The notes under the pieces: model-generated
The model's database searches: none
What the model saw: the letters and a program-made list of their open reading frames with translations, nothing else
What the model was told of the DNA's origin: nothing
Made by a program: the position numbers and the translations under genes
Shown: positions 39,424 to 51,744 of the stretch, in pieces
Layout: each line of letters begins with the position of its first letter
Position numbering within the stretch: the stretch's first letter is position 1
DNA from: Corylus avellana
Lineage: Eukaryota > Streptophyta > Magnoliopsida > Fagales > Betulaceae
NCBI RefSeq assembly: GCF_901000735.1
Contig: NC_081543.1
Coordinates: forward strand, 28,728,771 to 28,792,770
DNA length: 64,000 nucleotides
Reading direction: 5' to 3'

Positions 39424-40909
39424 CATGAGTTTCACAAAAGGAAAAGTTGGAATCCCTCAACAAGGAAATGTCATTGTTGGGCTTCTTGACACAGGTTATT
39501 ATATTAAGCACACAATTTTCACCATTTTTCACTGCATGATGATGAGCACCAAAGACAATGTTCTAATATGAAGTTTTTTCATGTCTCTTTTTGTGTTGCA
39601 GGAATCTGGCCAGAATCTGATAGCTTCAGTGAAGAAGGGCTTAACCCTCCACCCAGTAAATGGAAGGGTATATGCCAAGGTGCCAACTTCACCTGCGACA
39701 AGTGAGCTCTCTTCCTCCCATTCACATTTCTGGCTTTCATCTGAGTTGGCAACTCAACAGAAGTTTTATAATCACAGCAAGATCATCAGAGCCCATTACT
39801 ACAACAGCAAAAACATCCACGACGTCACCGAGTTCAAATCCCCAAGGGACTCTGAGGGTCATGGAACCCATACTTCCTCAACCGCTGCAGGGAGGGAGGT
39901 AGCTGGAGCGAGCTACTTCGGGCTAGCTGAAGGAACTGCAAGAGGTGGACTTCCCGGCGCAAGGATTGCCATGTACAAAGTTTGCTGGCCGACCGGACGT
40001 TCCTCAGCAGATGTCCTGGCAGCATTTGACGATGCAATAGCAGATGGAGTTGATATTATTTCAGTATCCATTGGTTTTGGCGGGCTTCTCCCATATTTTG
40101 AAGACCCGATTGCTATTGGGTCTTTCCACGCCATGAAAAACAGCATTTTGACCTCATGTTCTGCTGGAAACTCAGGGCCTTCGCCATCAACCATCGCCAA
40201 TTATGCGCCTTGGATATTGACTGTTGCTGCCAGCACCATTGACAGGAAATTTGTTGCCCAAGTTGTGCTCGGCAACGGACAAGTCTACACTAGTTTTTCC
40301 GTTGGAAGTTATTTTATTCCAAAGCAGAGTAGTCATTTAGCAATACTATGCTAATTTCTTGAAAAATACAATGAAGGGTCTCTCCATCAATAGCTTCGAC
40401 CTCAGTGGAAAATCATTTCCCTTGATTTTGGGTGGAGATGCTGCAAACTACTCTGTAGGTGTTGACCCGGACACATCAAAATATTGCTCAACCGGTACCA
40501 TGAATTCATACGAAGTACGAGGAAAGATTGTCTTTTGTGAAAACCTCTTTGACGGCAGTGGCATTCTAATGGCAAATGGTGTGGGAACTATTATGGCTGA
40601 CTCGACCATTACTGATTTTGCCTTCAATTACCAATTACCAGCAACACTGATCAGCACAGAAGATGGCCTCAAAGTTTTGGACTACATCAGATCAACTGAG
40701 TAAATATTTCTATGCTAATTCTCATTAAATCAATCACTGATGGTAGAAATTTCTTCGTTATCCTAATGAAATAATTCAAAATCTTGATAGAAACCCAATT
40801 GCAACTATTCTGGTTGGTAAGACATGGAAGGACATCATGGCACCTTAAGTCGTATCATTTTCTTCCAGAGGACCCAACCGTATTACCCGACATTATCAAG
40901 GTGATCTAG

Positions 40910-41239
<330 letters not shown>

Positions 41240-41920
41240 TGACAAGGCAGAGTTTAATCTCTCTCACTTAACCAAATTTCTATCATGAATAGCTTTTATT
41301 GTGGATTCAAAGAAGCATCAAGACCTTGAATTTGCTTACGGATCTGGTCACATCAACCCGTTGCCAGCCACAGAACCTGGGCTCGTCTATGATGCATATG
41401 AGGCAGACTACATAGACTTCCTCTGCAAGCAAGGCTACAACACAACCACACTAAATTCATCACCGGGGACAACAGCAGCTACTGCAAGACCACACAGCTT
41501 GGAAGAGCTTGGGACCTTAACTATCCCTCGTTCTCTGTCGCCGTGGAAGACGGCCAGCCGATTAAAGCTAGGTTCACCAGGACAGTCACCAACGTTGGCT
41601 TACCATACTCTACCTACACCATCACTGGGTACATGCCTGGCCCTATTACTGTTACAGTTGAACCGTCTGTCCTGTCTTTCTCAGCCATTGGAGAGAAGAA
41701 ATCGTTCACAGTTAAGGTCTATGGGCCAAATATTGCACAGCAGCCTATCATGTCAGGAGCAATAGTGTGGACTGATGGGGTTTATGCGGTGAGAAGCCCA
41801 GTTGTGGTCTACACGATTCTCCCTGGTTCTGCATTCTCTACCTTCTCCATGTCTCATAGAAAACCAGATTTCAAAGGTTCCTCCTTTTATCACAAGAACA
41901 AGATCCTTGAGCACAAATGA

Positions 41921-42044
41921 ATCCCATCCATCGATTCTTTCAAACCATAAAGTGGTTTGTGTGCATTTAAGATGGCATGTCAGCTTTGTACTGCCTCTAC
42001 AAGATTGAAATAAAACTCAAACAAGACTGCTAAATGTTCATAGC

Positions 42045-42079
<35 letters not shown>

Positions 42080-42830
42080 GTATCATAGGCATTGCTCACG
42101 AAGGGCGGAAGAGAGCAGGTATAAACCCCCAAAAAAATGCCTGATCAAGTCATTGCTTTATGCAGAATGTGAACCATCATTACCTTACTCAAGTCATTAC
42201 CCCATCTCAAACAAAGCAGTAACAAAAATATCTGATGCAGGACAAATAATAATCACCATAATCACAAAGTGAAAGTAGGAAAAATATGGAGAGAAAAAAG
42301 AAGCTAAAAGGGAGAGACGAATAACCAGGGAGGGAGAGAGAAGGATCAATTCTTAAATAGAATACAAATCATCCTTAAATAGACTCAACTAAATCTAAAG
42401 CAAGCGCCATTTATTGACATAATTTAGGGCAACGCCCTTTTATTGAATAACCAAAATAATCTAGAGCAACACCATTTATTGAATTACAAAATCAGCCTTG
42501 ACTCTTGAAAATAAAATACTAATGACTCCATTGATTAATATGACCTCAATAAAATTAGGTGGACCAATATTTCGTGCTTCGTCCCTTTCATCAATAACTT
42601 ATATTTCATAAACAACTTACAGAAATGTCTACCTTGAAAAATCACTTCCATCTAGTTTATTCATCATCAAAATACAAATACAAAATTCAAATTCAAATAG
42701 AGCAATCATGCATGTCACATGGGGAAGAGGGGAAACCCATATGGTGGATAGATCGCATCAACCCAAACGAACAGATGGAACAAATAACAATAGGGAAACT
42801 GAGAAACTGAGAAACTCGAACCTAAAACTT
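41921..42830. other. 3' flank of subtilase copy 2 and spacer
   Basis: 3' UTR-like sequence matching that of copy 1, a (CT)n tract at about 42047-42077, then AT-rich DNA without genes up to the UER1 stop codon. Confidence 0.6.
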
Positions 42831-45038
42831 TCAAGCCCCAGCAGTTTTTTGATTCGGTTTGAATACATACTTAATGAGGGACTCCTTGATGGGTAAGAGC
42901 TCAGGAAATTCCTGCTTCAATTTGTTTGCATCAAGCTCATTGTTGCTTCTTGGGGCAATGATCACCTTTGCCTGCTCCTCAAGAGTAAAGTTCTTCCATG
43001 TGAAGTTGGGGTCAATGTATTCCCTATACATCTCTAATATCTCATTGTGGCTGACCACGCCAGGGTTTGTGAAGTTCCAGATTCCAGTGAGGTTTCTCTT
43101 TGCCATCTCAATGGAGATTGGCAGGAGTTCATCCAATATCGTCATTGAGTTTGGAATGTCAACCACCTTCTCATATCGAGTGATCTTTGTGATGAAGTTG
43201 CGTGGGTTGGATAAATCGGCTGAGATGGGCATTCTAACACGCAAGGTACAGACGTTTTCATAGTTCTTGAGAAGATCTTCCACCTTTAAAATATCAAATT
43301 GGAGCCACAGTCAGTACCATAATAATGCATGTATAGCACAGCCATCAACCATACATCTTGTTCTTCATTCCTACCTATGAAATACATTACAAAAGAATGA
43401 CACATTGCGTCGAATTGTGTTATATTTACCACTCATGCTTATAATGTTTTTTAGAGAAGTAATTCTATTTAGTATATCGATACATGACTGAAACACAACT
43501 AGGATAACGTGGCAATGAAAATTAACCCTGAATTTTTTTTATTTTTTACAAGTGTTGATCAAGGACTGATTTGCACTGCCACATCATCCAATTGTATAAC
43601 GTATAGTAATTTATTAAATAGCATCACTCTCTCTAGAAACTTAGCTGTGTTTGTTTTTGGTTTTCTATCCTTTTGTTCTTTGTTTTCAAGACAAATATAT
43701 TAACAAATAACTCAAAATACAGCATTTTTTCACATTTATGTCGCATTAAAACACTTTTTCAAACCAAAAACCATAAGACGCCCTCCAAAATACCAACAAA
43801 TGTACAAAATCACAAAAAGAAAAAAGAAAAAAAGAAAGAAAAGTATCATTCTGTGACAATAAATATTTAAGATCTTGTTCTGGGATGAACAAGAACTTTC
43901 ATTTGATCAAGATAGAAAACAAACTGCCACGCAGTACACATTAGATAGAAATCTCCAGCAATTTTGCTTTCCAAATTGCTACTAATTTGGCCGGTAAATG
44001 TGAGAGAGCTCTATGAGACCCATTTACCCAAATAGGTAATTTGATCGGTCCAAAATTTATTTAGACGGATAGGTTCTACGTAAACTCTTTGACAATTGCT
44101 AACCCAAAATTACTGAAGATCTTAATCCGTACAAATCACAAGCAGTAACACTACTTCAAACTGAAACGAACCAACAAGCCTAACAAGCAAATGTGACACT
44201 TCATGCATGGTTTCAAGACACAAAACAATTCAAACCTATAGAAACCCACATAATTAAGCATCCCAATCAGCTCAAAATTGCATGCACAAGTGAGAGATTC
44301 AAGAAGCCCATGTCATCATAAGTACGGACACTCTCTGTCAGATCTACATTTGCTTAAAGATACGAACACACACGTGTGCAACATGCAAAGCTGTTTCCTA
44401 GTACAAACTACAAACAGTCTTAAATCACATCAAAACAGCCAGATCTAAATCTAACACGTCACAAGCTCCAAGTGCATCCTCAATGCACCCCATTATCGCA
44501 ACCACATACCAAATCTAGCTATGCAAATCACATCAAATTAATAATTTTTATCAACAAAAATAAAAAATCAAACAAAACCCACCATTGCCTTGGTCTTGGA
44601 ATAGAAAGATCCGATGAAGTTGGGCGTGTCCTCCTCCTTGAACCCGATTCCCGACCCGAGTGGGTGACCCGAATCGTACTCGAAGATACACCCAGTGGCG
44701 TAGTTGATCAACACCAGGCCTTTCTCTCTGCACACGTCGGCCAAGGTCAGAGTTCCGACGACGTTGGTCCGGATGGTCTCGACCTTGTGGGACTCGCACC
44801 AGTCCACGTTGGGTCGGCCGGTGACTCCGGCGGCGTTGAAGACGTGGGTGGGTTTCACGGCCGTCAAGTCGGCGACGAGCGACGCGCGGTTCTCGAGACG
44901 GCCGGAGCCGTAAGTGAAGTCTATGCTCTGGGCCTGGCAGAGCCGCCCAAGCACGCCGCCTATCCAGCCGGTGCGGCCGTAGATCAGGAACTTGAGCGGC
45001 TTGTCGGTAGCCGACGCGCCATTTGCTGGGAAACCCAT
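42831..45038 (-). CDS. UER1: UDP-4-keto-6-deoxyglucose 3,5-epimerase/4-keto-reductase
   Basis: Makes UDP-L-rhamnose from UDP-4-keto-6-deoxy-D-glucose, supplying rhamnose for pectin (RG-I, RG-II) and flavonoid glycosides in the cytosol. Two exons on the minus strand, 45038-44583 (152 codons) and 43283-42831, join at a clean phase-0 GT-AG intron into 302 aa, close to the Arabidopsis NRS/ER length of about 300. Rossmann NAD(P) motif GRTGWIGG lies near residue 21. NAAGVTGRPNVDWCE is the substrate/cofactor region, and the YxxxK pair appears as FYSKTKAM at the exon junction. Exon 2 has VRMPIS, WNFTNPGVVSHNEILEMY and APRSNNELD. No lesions. It is the standalone enzyme, not the trifunctional RHM form, since no N-terminal dehydratase is present. 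The start codon is the first ATG of the open frame. Confidence 0.96.
43284..44582 (-). other. Single intron of UER1
   Basis: 1299 bp, GT-AG on the minus strand. AT-rich. The part around 43945-44125 resembles repetitive 'CCAAATTGCTA.TAATTTGG' sequence also seen near 45470 and 56590-56820, so it probably contains a MITE. Confidence 0.8.
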
Positions 45039-45133
45039 CAGAGAGAGAGAGATTGAGAGAGTGACGTTGGATCTTGTGGGATATGTGTGTGAAGATTAAA
45101 CAGATGGGGAGATTGGGATCTTGGAAATGCGTC

Positions 45134-45141
45134 TATATATA
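45134..45141 (-). promoter_or_regulatory. TATA box of UER1
   Basis: TATATATA on both strands about 96 bp upstream of the start codon, followed on the minus strand by a GA/CT-rich leader. Confidence 0.55.
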
Positions 45142-45381
45142 CTACTAAATCTTAGCTTTTTCAGTGGTTTGGACAAGAAATGGGTGGCCCCCAGCCCCAG
45201 GAGGTGGGGTGGTGCCTCTACTTCTGTGTGAAGAATGTGAGGTATGGTTTTTCAAAAAAAAAAAACAAAAAGAATGTGAGGTATGGTTTTTCAAAAGAAA
45301 AAAAAAAGAATGTGAGGTACGGTGAGAAGAGGGAACTTCACTGCTCTTGACATGGGCACGCCATCTTATAGATTTTTTTCA

Positions 45382-45389
<8 letters not shown>

Positions 45390-45424
<35 letters not shown>
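45390..45424. repeat. (TA)n microsatellite
   Basis: About 17 TA repeats upstream of UER1. A similar tract lies at about 51443-51481. Confidence 0.9.
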
Positions 45425-45429
<5 letters not shown>

Positions 45430-45562
45430 TAAGATATTGACATTGAATCGGTACAGAGATTCAGAAATTTTATTGTCCAAATTGTTATTAATTTAGACAA
45501 TAAATATAAGAGGATGCTTATAAAATTTATTTATATGTATATGTCTGAATAAGAAGATAGAA

Positions 45563-46735
45563 TATGGCTGCTCAAACTGGGTGGTTATAACCGTCCTACT
45601 AACTACTTATAACCGCTAATTGCATTGGTAAGCGGTTATTAAAAACTGTTAACCGCTTAGGGTGGTTGCAATTAGCGATTTTAAGAATAGGGCAAGACGG
45701 TTATAACCGTTAACCGCCTTCATTTATATATAATAATATAAATACATATTAAATATTTTATATATTAATTTTTTCATTTGTATTTGAATTAATGGATTTA
45801 GGGTGCGTTTGGGAGTGCGTTTTTTAAAAAATAATCTGCGATTTTAAACCAAATCGCAATTTTAAGGTGTTTGGGATTGCGATTTTAAAAACGCAAATTT
45901 TAAAATCGCAAAAAAATCTGCGATTTCCATAAGCTGATTAGATGGTGCTTATTTGAAAAAGTGCGAATTTAAAACAAAATCACGATTTCTATTAAAAAGA
46001 TAGTTGGCGCAATAGTTACCTTTTTTAGAACGGGAATGAAAAAAATACCAATAATACCCACCTAAAATATATTAAAACCCTTCTTTTCTTTTCTTTTTTT
46101 TCTTCATCATCTCTATCTTGTTCATTATTATTGGTAATTTGGTCATGAAACCGCAATTATATGCTAATGTTATCCAAACATTCAATTGATAAAAAAAATA
46201 CTTTTTAGTATGCTTTACCAAACGCCTGTGCGATTTTAAAAAGTAGCGATTTTAAACACGCAATTTTTAAAAACGCAATTTTTAAAATCGCACTTATTGA
46301 AATCGCACTCCCAAACGGGCCCTTAGGCTATTTATGATTATGTACGTGAAATATATAATGTAGTATGTGATGTTTTGAGCTAAACCTTATTCAAAAATAT
46401 TGGCTGTCCCAAAAAACTTTTTTTTTTTTTTTTTTCATTTTTTTTGAAACATTTTGGCCTTAAACTCTTAAAATAAGCACAAAAAATAGGCCAATCCCAT
46501 AAAATAAGCAAAAAAAAAAAGGTTAATTAAAGGCCCAAAACACTTAAAAAAGCCTAAAAGCCCATATAAAATCGCGGATTATTAAATTGAATAACCGCTA
46601 ACCACTGGTTATAAAATAACTGTTAACTGTCTAAGCGGTTGCGGTTATTAAAAATCAATAACCGCCCAAGGCGGTTGCTAATATGGTTGCGATTATAGTC
46701 AATAACTGCCGGTTATAACCATTTGAGCGCCCCTA
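45563..46735. mobile_element. hAT-like TIR element with GGTTATAACCG motifs
   Basis: The left end GCTGCTCAAACTGGGTGGTT and the inverse of the right end, GGGCGCTCAAATGG then TTATAACCG, are similar. Subterminal regions are packed with GCGGTTA / TAACCGC words, a pattern common in plant hAT-type non-autonomous elements. An 8-bp target duplication is not clear. A Harbinger-type MITE sits inside. Confidence 0.6.
45801..46322. mobile_element. Nested PIF/Harbinger-like MITE
   Basis: Left end GGGTGCGTTTGGGAGTGCG, right end CGCACTCCCAAACGGGCCC, flanked by TTA on both sides (45798-45800 and 46323-46325). The interior is rich in AAATCGC / GCGATTT words. A diverged relative lies at about 56925-57230. Confidence 0.8.
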
Positions 46736-46850
46736 AATAGATTATTCGAGTTTGAATAAGAAGACAGACTCTTCGAGATCTATTCAAGTAAGTCTAATAA
46801 AGATCCTCTCATATTTATTATTCAAATTTTTACCAATATGAGAATGTGAC

Positions 46851-47079
46851 CCTAAATTGAGATTATTTGTTATTGGGCTGTTTGAAATTTATTGAAATTG
46901 CAAAGCTTAGGAATCGGGCAGGTGAGTCCTGCAATCTCTATTCTTTAACTTTAACATTGCTATCCAATTATTGATTTTATTGTATTATTATTGATCACTT
47001 TAAAATATAATAAATACTAAGATAATAAATATTAAATTAATAAAATCATAAATATTTATATAATAAAATATCAATCATC

Positions 47080-47112
<33 letters not shown>

Positions 47113-48265
47113 TTAGGATTTAAGGAGTTTTATATGATTAATATTCTAAGAATTTTAGAGAATCGTGATTGAGATATACCTACCATTCTCATGCTATTGT
47201 TAAGTTTGTAATTTTTTCTTCTTCTATTTTTCTTATTAATGAAAATGAAAATAGAATCTTTGCTCTCACTCTCTATTTTTTTTTTTTTTTCTCATTCTAT
47301 TTTTCTTATTAATTTATCCCTATTTGAGATTTTCTTGGTGGCTCAAGAATACTATGACAACAACAAGAAAACAGCAAGAAAATGTCTGGATTCATTAGGA
47401 CCACCACTTTTATAATGATCGATAGGTGCATATAATTACATGACTTGAGAATAAAGGATGCGAATAAATAAAAAAGCTAAATTCAAGGCAAAAAGAACAA
47501 TAATCAATTTGTCTGTTGATACATATTTTTGCAAAGCCAGGCAAAATGAAGGGTACCTGCAAAATAAGAAATTATCAACTGAGTGATGCCAACTTGGAGC
47601 CGATGGAGAGCCTTTGATAGTTAAGTTAGATAATTTTCTGAGAGAGGGACTGAAAGTCAGGCTTTACAGCATCTAATCAAACTAATTGAATTGTATGATT
47701 TGTCGATTGCTTCAAATTTGTATTTGTGAATGTGTTAATTAAGTGATTAAATTCATTATTTTCAATTAATTTAAGTTTTTGGAATAATTTTTTGATATAA
47801 CATAGTATCATAGCAAAAGTTTAAATATTTTACGTGTTGAGCTTCACTTATTTAGAGATCAAGAGTTTAAACATGCTCGTTAAAAGAGTGTTGATATATT
47901 AATTAGGGATAACTGCAAAATTGGTCCTTGTGGTTGACATAAATTGCAAATAACTCCATGTGGTATATAAATTACAAATAACTCCATGTAGCATAAAAAA
48001 TAATTTATAGGTCCTCAATGTATGCCAAAATAACAGTTTACTCCCTAAAATCAATTTCCGTTAAAAATTTAACAAAATTTGTCGCTTTGCCACGTTATAC
48101 CCAATAAAAACATGACACGTGTTATTATTAATTTCTTACTTTCAAAAATGACAATTAGGATTTTTCATATTATTTTATGGCACCAGCTAAGATTACACAT
48201 CAGCTATCACTTCACGTCATAAGTAAAAAAAAAAAAAAAACCTCCACAAAGGGTGCTTCGCCATA

Positions 48266-48305
<40 letters not shown>

Positions 48306-48310
48306 GAAGA
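46851..48310. other. Gene-free AT-rich spacer
   Basis: A TAA triplet run near 47083-47110 and long T/A homopolymers (for example 48268-48305). The 47905-48130 part ('GGTCCTTGTGGTTGACAT', 'CAAATAACTCCATGTGG') looks like a repeat arm. No genes seen. Confidence 0.5.
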
Positions 48311-48765
48311 GAAAAATTACAGTTCACCTTTCCAAAGTTGACAGCGTTTTTCAATTCGAACACCAAAGTTTCAATTTTTGCAATCCACCCTTACAAAGTT
48401 CTAATTTTTTTTTTTTTCAATTCGACCAATATTATCTCAAAATTCACATATTGCCCCTAATTTTTATTTTATTTTTACTTCTTCTTTTTTTCTAAAGAAA
48501 AAAAAAAAAAACAAATTTGGGAGTGCAAAAATGGCCAAATGGCCGTAGCCACCCCGAATTTTTTTTTATTAAATTTTTTATAAAAAATAAAAAAATAAAA
48601 ATTAGGGGCAATATGGAAAGTTTTAGATACAATTAATCAAATTGCAAAAATTTGGAACTTTGGGGGGGGTGGATTGCAAAAATTGAAAATTTGGGGTTTG
48701 AATTGAAAAACGCTATCAACTTTAGGGGGTAAAATCAACTTTAGGGGGTAAACTGTAATTTTTCC
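48311..48765. mobile_element. Foldback MITE with ~160-bp arms
   Basis: The left arm (GAAAAATTACAGTT... to GCCCCTAATTTTTATTTT, ~48311-48470) is the inverse of the right arm (~48598-48765) over its length, including CAATTTTTGCAATCCACCC. The loop is about 125 bp with TGGCCGTAGCCACCCC. The right arm has a small internal duplication of CAACTTTAGGGGGTAAA. Confidence 0.8.
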
Positions 48766-49310
48766 TTAAAAAAATATATATTTTAATAAAATACTTCAAA
48801 AAAAAAAAAACTAATGCGACAAAAATTTGACTTGGCATTAATGCAATAGTGTTAAATGATTTTGGAAGAAAGGACTAAAACAAAAATAAAATAAAAAAAT
48901 GAAAGGACTAAAATAAAAAATGAAAAACATAACAGGGTAAAAGTCGAATTTAAAAACCTAAAGAGTAAATTGAAATGGGGCAAAGGGAGTAAAGATACAT
49001 TATTTATTTATTTATTTCATTTGGGCATAGTAGATAGAAAAAGGTCTAATAAATGGGCATAAAATTGGAACTATAGATCTAAAGTTTAGCTCTTCAACTA
49101 ATAAAAAATTAAAACAAAGTAGATCTCGTAAGATACGTGGCCAATATAAGATATCTAGTCATGGATGTACCCATTCAATGAAGTTCGTAATTAGCAAAAA
49201 TCTGAAGATTCTAAACCCCGAGTACCAAAAAAAAAAAACTCATGGTAATTATAAACCAAGAAAGAATTAGAAAAAAAAAATTAGAAAAATAAAAAGAAAG
49301 GATGAAGTTT

Positions 49311-49570
49311 TTGGACAAATTAAATTATAGTAAATTTTTTTAATTCAATCTATTAAATTGATAATTTGACATATATTTTTAGAGCACATAATTCTTATAT
49401 GTATTTTTAAAAAATTAATGTTAATAATTACACTTTTATTCTGTTGATGTAGCTGTGCTAATCAAATACTCTGTTAATCTTATTAAAAATATATGCAAAA
49501 ATTACATGTTTTAAAGACATATATCAATTAAAAAATAATCTCTCACCTAATTTAAGAAAATTTTGTCCAA
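49311..49570. mobile_element. MITE with TTGGACAAA termini
   Basis: Perfect 9-bp terminal inverted repeat (TTGGACAAA / TTTGTCCAA) with inverted subterminal regions. The interior has 'CATATATTTTTAGAGCACAT' and 'TTAAAGACATATATCAATTA', words shared with the repeat around 6235-6370, so probably the same family. Confidence 0.65.
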
Positions 49571-50870
49571 CAATTAAAGAAATTGCATCAAATGAGTGTT
49601 TTTATTTTTATTTTTAAGGTATGATATGTATTTAATGTGAAAAGTGTGGCCCATCCCGTGTGATCCGCTGGATAGCGACTTGTTATCGTGCGCGGAGGAT
49701 AGGCTATCATGCGGTTGCACAGCACTGTATTGTTATACTGTCTTTGATGGTTGACTTCGGCACCAATTCCATTGTCTAAAAGTAATGGCTGGTTAGAGAG
49801 ACAACACATCTCAAGCATAATTGAGTAATATTATTTATGTTGACTTTCGTATAATTGAGATAATTCGGTAATAAAAATCAGCTATTAGTTTATTTTATTT
49901 ATTTTGTTTACGGGTACCAGTTTTAGAGTTGATTTTTATAGTCACGTTATTTCAGCTGTATGATAATCGTATAACAGTTTCTTAAATAATATTATTCTAT
50001 AATTTATTTTATTATGCATTTGGGCATAAACACAATTTGGTCAAGTTTCTCAGCACCCAATTGGTCAAATACCACAAACGTAGTATCTAAATTGGCAAAT
50101 ATCGCAAATAAAAAAACTCGAGAGTTCTTTACCTTCAAAGGTGTTTTCACTTTCTTGAAAACCGCCAAGTTCTTAGTACTCTGAGAGAGAACCTAAAGAA
50201 GCATTAACTTAATTATGCAAAATTAAAAACTAAAACATTTCAAAAACATAAATTGGACTATTATTAAGGGCATTATAGAAAATGAGGTTTAGAATTTATA
50301 ATTTTCGCCTTATGCAGGTGAAATTTAATATGGACATAGATTATGGGTTAGTTTTCAAATTTCTCTACTGTCATAGTTATGAAATTTGCACATTATACCA
50401 TATTGAACAACATAAGCAAAAAAAAATAAAAAATTGGTGACAAAAAGGTAGAGATAGAATAAACACAATGCATACCGCAATTTTAGCTTTAAACGAAGTA
50501 AACTTTCACTGGAATGTACATTTATTGAGAAGGGTATAAATGAAAATCTACCAATCTATTCAATCCGGTTTTGTTACTAAAATTCACTAAAGACATGTGT
50601 CGCAATTGTAGGCACTCTCTAAGCCAAAACCCGACTTTTTATATGTAACATATGATTCCCTAAATAAAAAATTTAAAGTACAAATCATATATGTAAATTA
50701 ATGTAATTATGTCACATGACATGTATATATATATATCAGTTGAAATCCACATGGCATGAATTGATTAATATGACGTTACATATGGATAATTAATTAAACG
50801 ATAGGTTGATAGAAGAACCTATTTAAAATCAAAGAAAAACATAAGAACCTAATTATGGAAATTAAAATTG
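49571..50870. other. Spacer with an unexplained higher-GC patch
   Basis: About 49640-49810 is richer in GC than its surroundings (CCCATCCCGTGTGATCCGCT, TATCGTGCGCGGAGGATAGG). A 76-codon minus-strand open frame covers it but has no recognised domain. The remainder is AT-rich with nothing recognised. Confidence 0.4.
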
Positions 50871-51145
50871 AGGGGGTGTTTGGCAAATAGGATGGCCTAA
50901 ACACTGTAGTTGATGTAGATTGATGTGAAAAAAAAGTAAGAATGCTTTGTATAAAAAAAATGAAAAAGTAGTATGAAAAAGTGAAAAAGTTTTGTTTTGT
51001 AGTGATTTTTTTATTTGAATAATAATAAAAAGTGAATGATTTGATATTAAAAGTGAAAAAGTTAGAATGTTTTGATGTTGATTTTTTTGGGATATGGTGA
51101 TGACCAGTGTTTGGGCCAACCCCATCCCCATTACCAAACAAAGCC
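50871..51145. mobile_element. TIR element upstream of STP
   Basis: The left end GGGGGTGTTTGGCAAATAGG and the inverse of the right end, GGGCTTTGTTTGGTAATGGG, are similar, with inner GGCC.AAACACTG also inverted. About 275 bp, non-coding. Confidence 0.6.
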
Positions 51146-51441
51146 CGAATAAAAAGCTAGATGTTGAAGGGAGATGCAATAAATTTATTAGAGATTTCTT
51201 AAACGACTCCGGAGGTTGACTAAACATTAACTGTAATTTAGAAGGGATAATTACAAGAAAAGGTTTTCCTGGCCTTTTCTATATCGTCTGTCGGTGGAAG
51301 AATTTAAAAGGGATTACAAGAAAAGGTGGTTTTATTATTTTATCCTTCCTTTTAGCTCATTACAATTTATTAATTTACTGATTATCCGAATACTAAACGA
51401 ACTCTAACATGTATAGTTAATTTTCTTGTTTCTAAAACTCA

Positions 51442-51483
<42 letters not shown>

Positions 51484-51624
51484 GTATAATTAATATAATT
51501 AAGTAGATATTTAGGTGATAATTTGAAATTGGATAAGAATAGAATTGTTATAGAACAATGATACCATTATCCATATATATATATAATCCTAGCAGAAATA
51601 TAATAGGAGATCTCAGGCACTGCC

Positions 51625-51631
51625 TATATAA
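51625..51631 (+). promoter_or_regulatory. TATA box of STP
   Basis: TATATAA in the context GCCTATATAAGC, about 115 bp before the start codon. Confidence 0.6.
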
Positions 51632-51744
51632 GCTTCACGTACATCCGATTGGCTTCTCAATTAACTTTCTCCTTCTTTCTCGATCTGTCTGCTTAATTTC
51701 TCTGCAATTGATCGGGAAGTTTTTGTAAGAATTATTAGGTTAAA

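Larger units (their letters stand above)
45433..46850. mobile_element. MITE interrupted by a nested element
   Basis: The left part (45433-45562) has CCAAATTGTTATTAATTTAG and GTCTGAATAAGAAGATAGA. The right part (46741-46850) has TTGAATAAGAAGACAGA, CCTCTCATATTTATTATTCA and AATTTTTACCAATATGAGAA, partly inverted relative to the left part. The two halves read as ends of one element split by the insertion at 45563-46735. Confidence 0.45.

Noticed and set aside
44472..45056. 194-codon plus-strand open frame over UER1 exon 1
   Set aside because: Shadow of the minus-strand gene, which has full motif support and a clean intron.
48268..48305. T20/A20 homopolymer pair as a hairpin terminator
   Set aside because: Plant pol II genes do not use such terminators and no gene ends nearby. 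More likely slippage-prone low-complexity sequence, possibly with assembly error.
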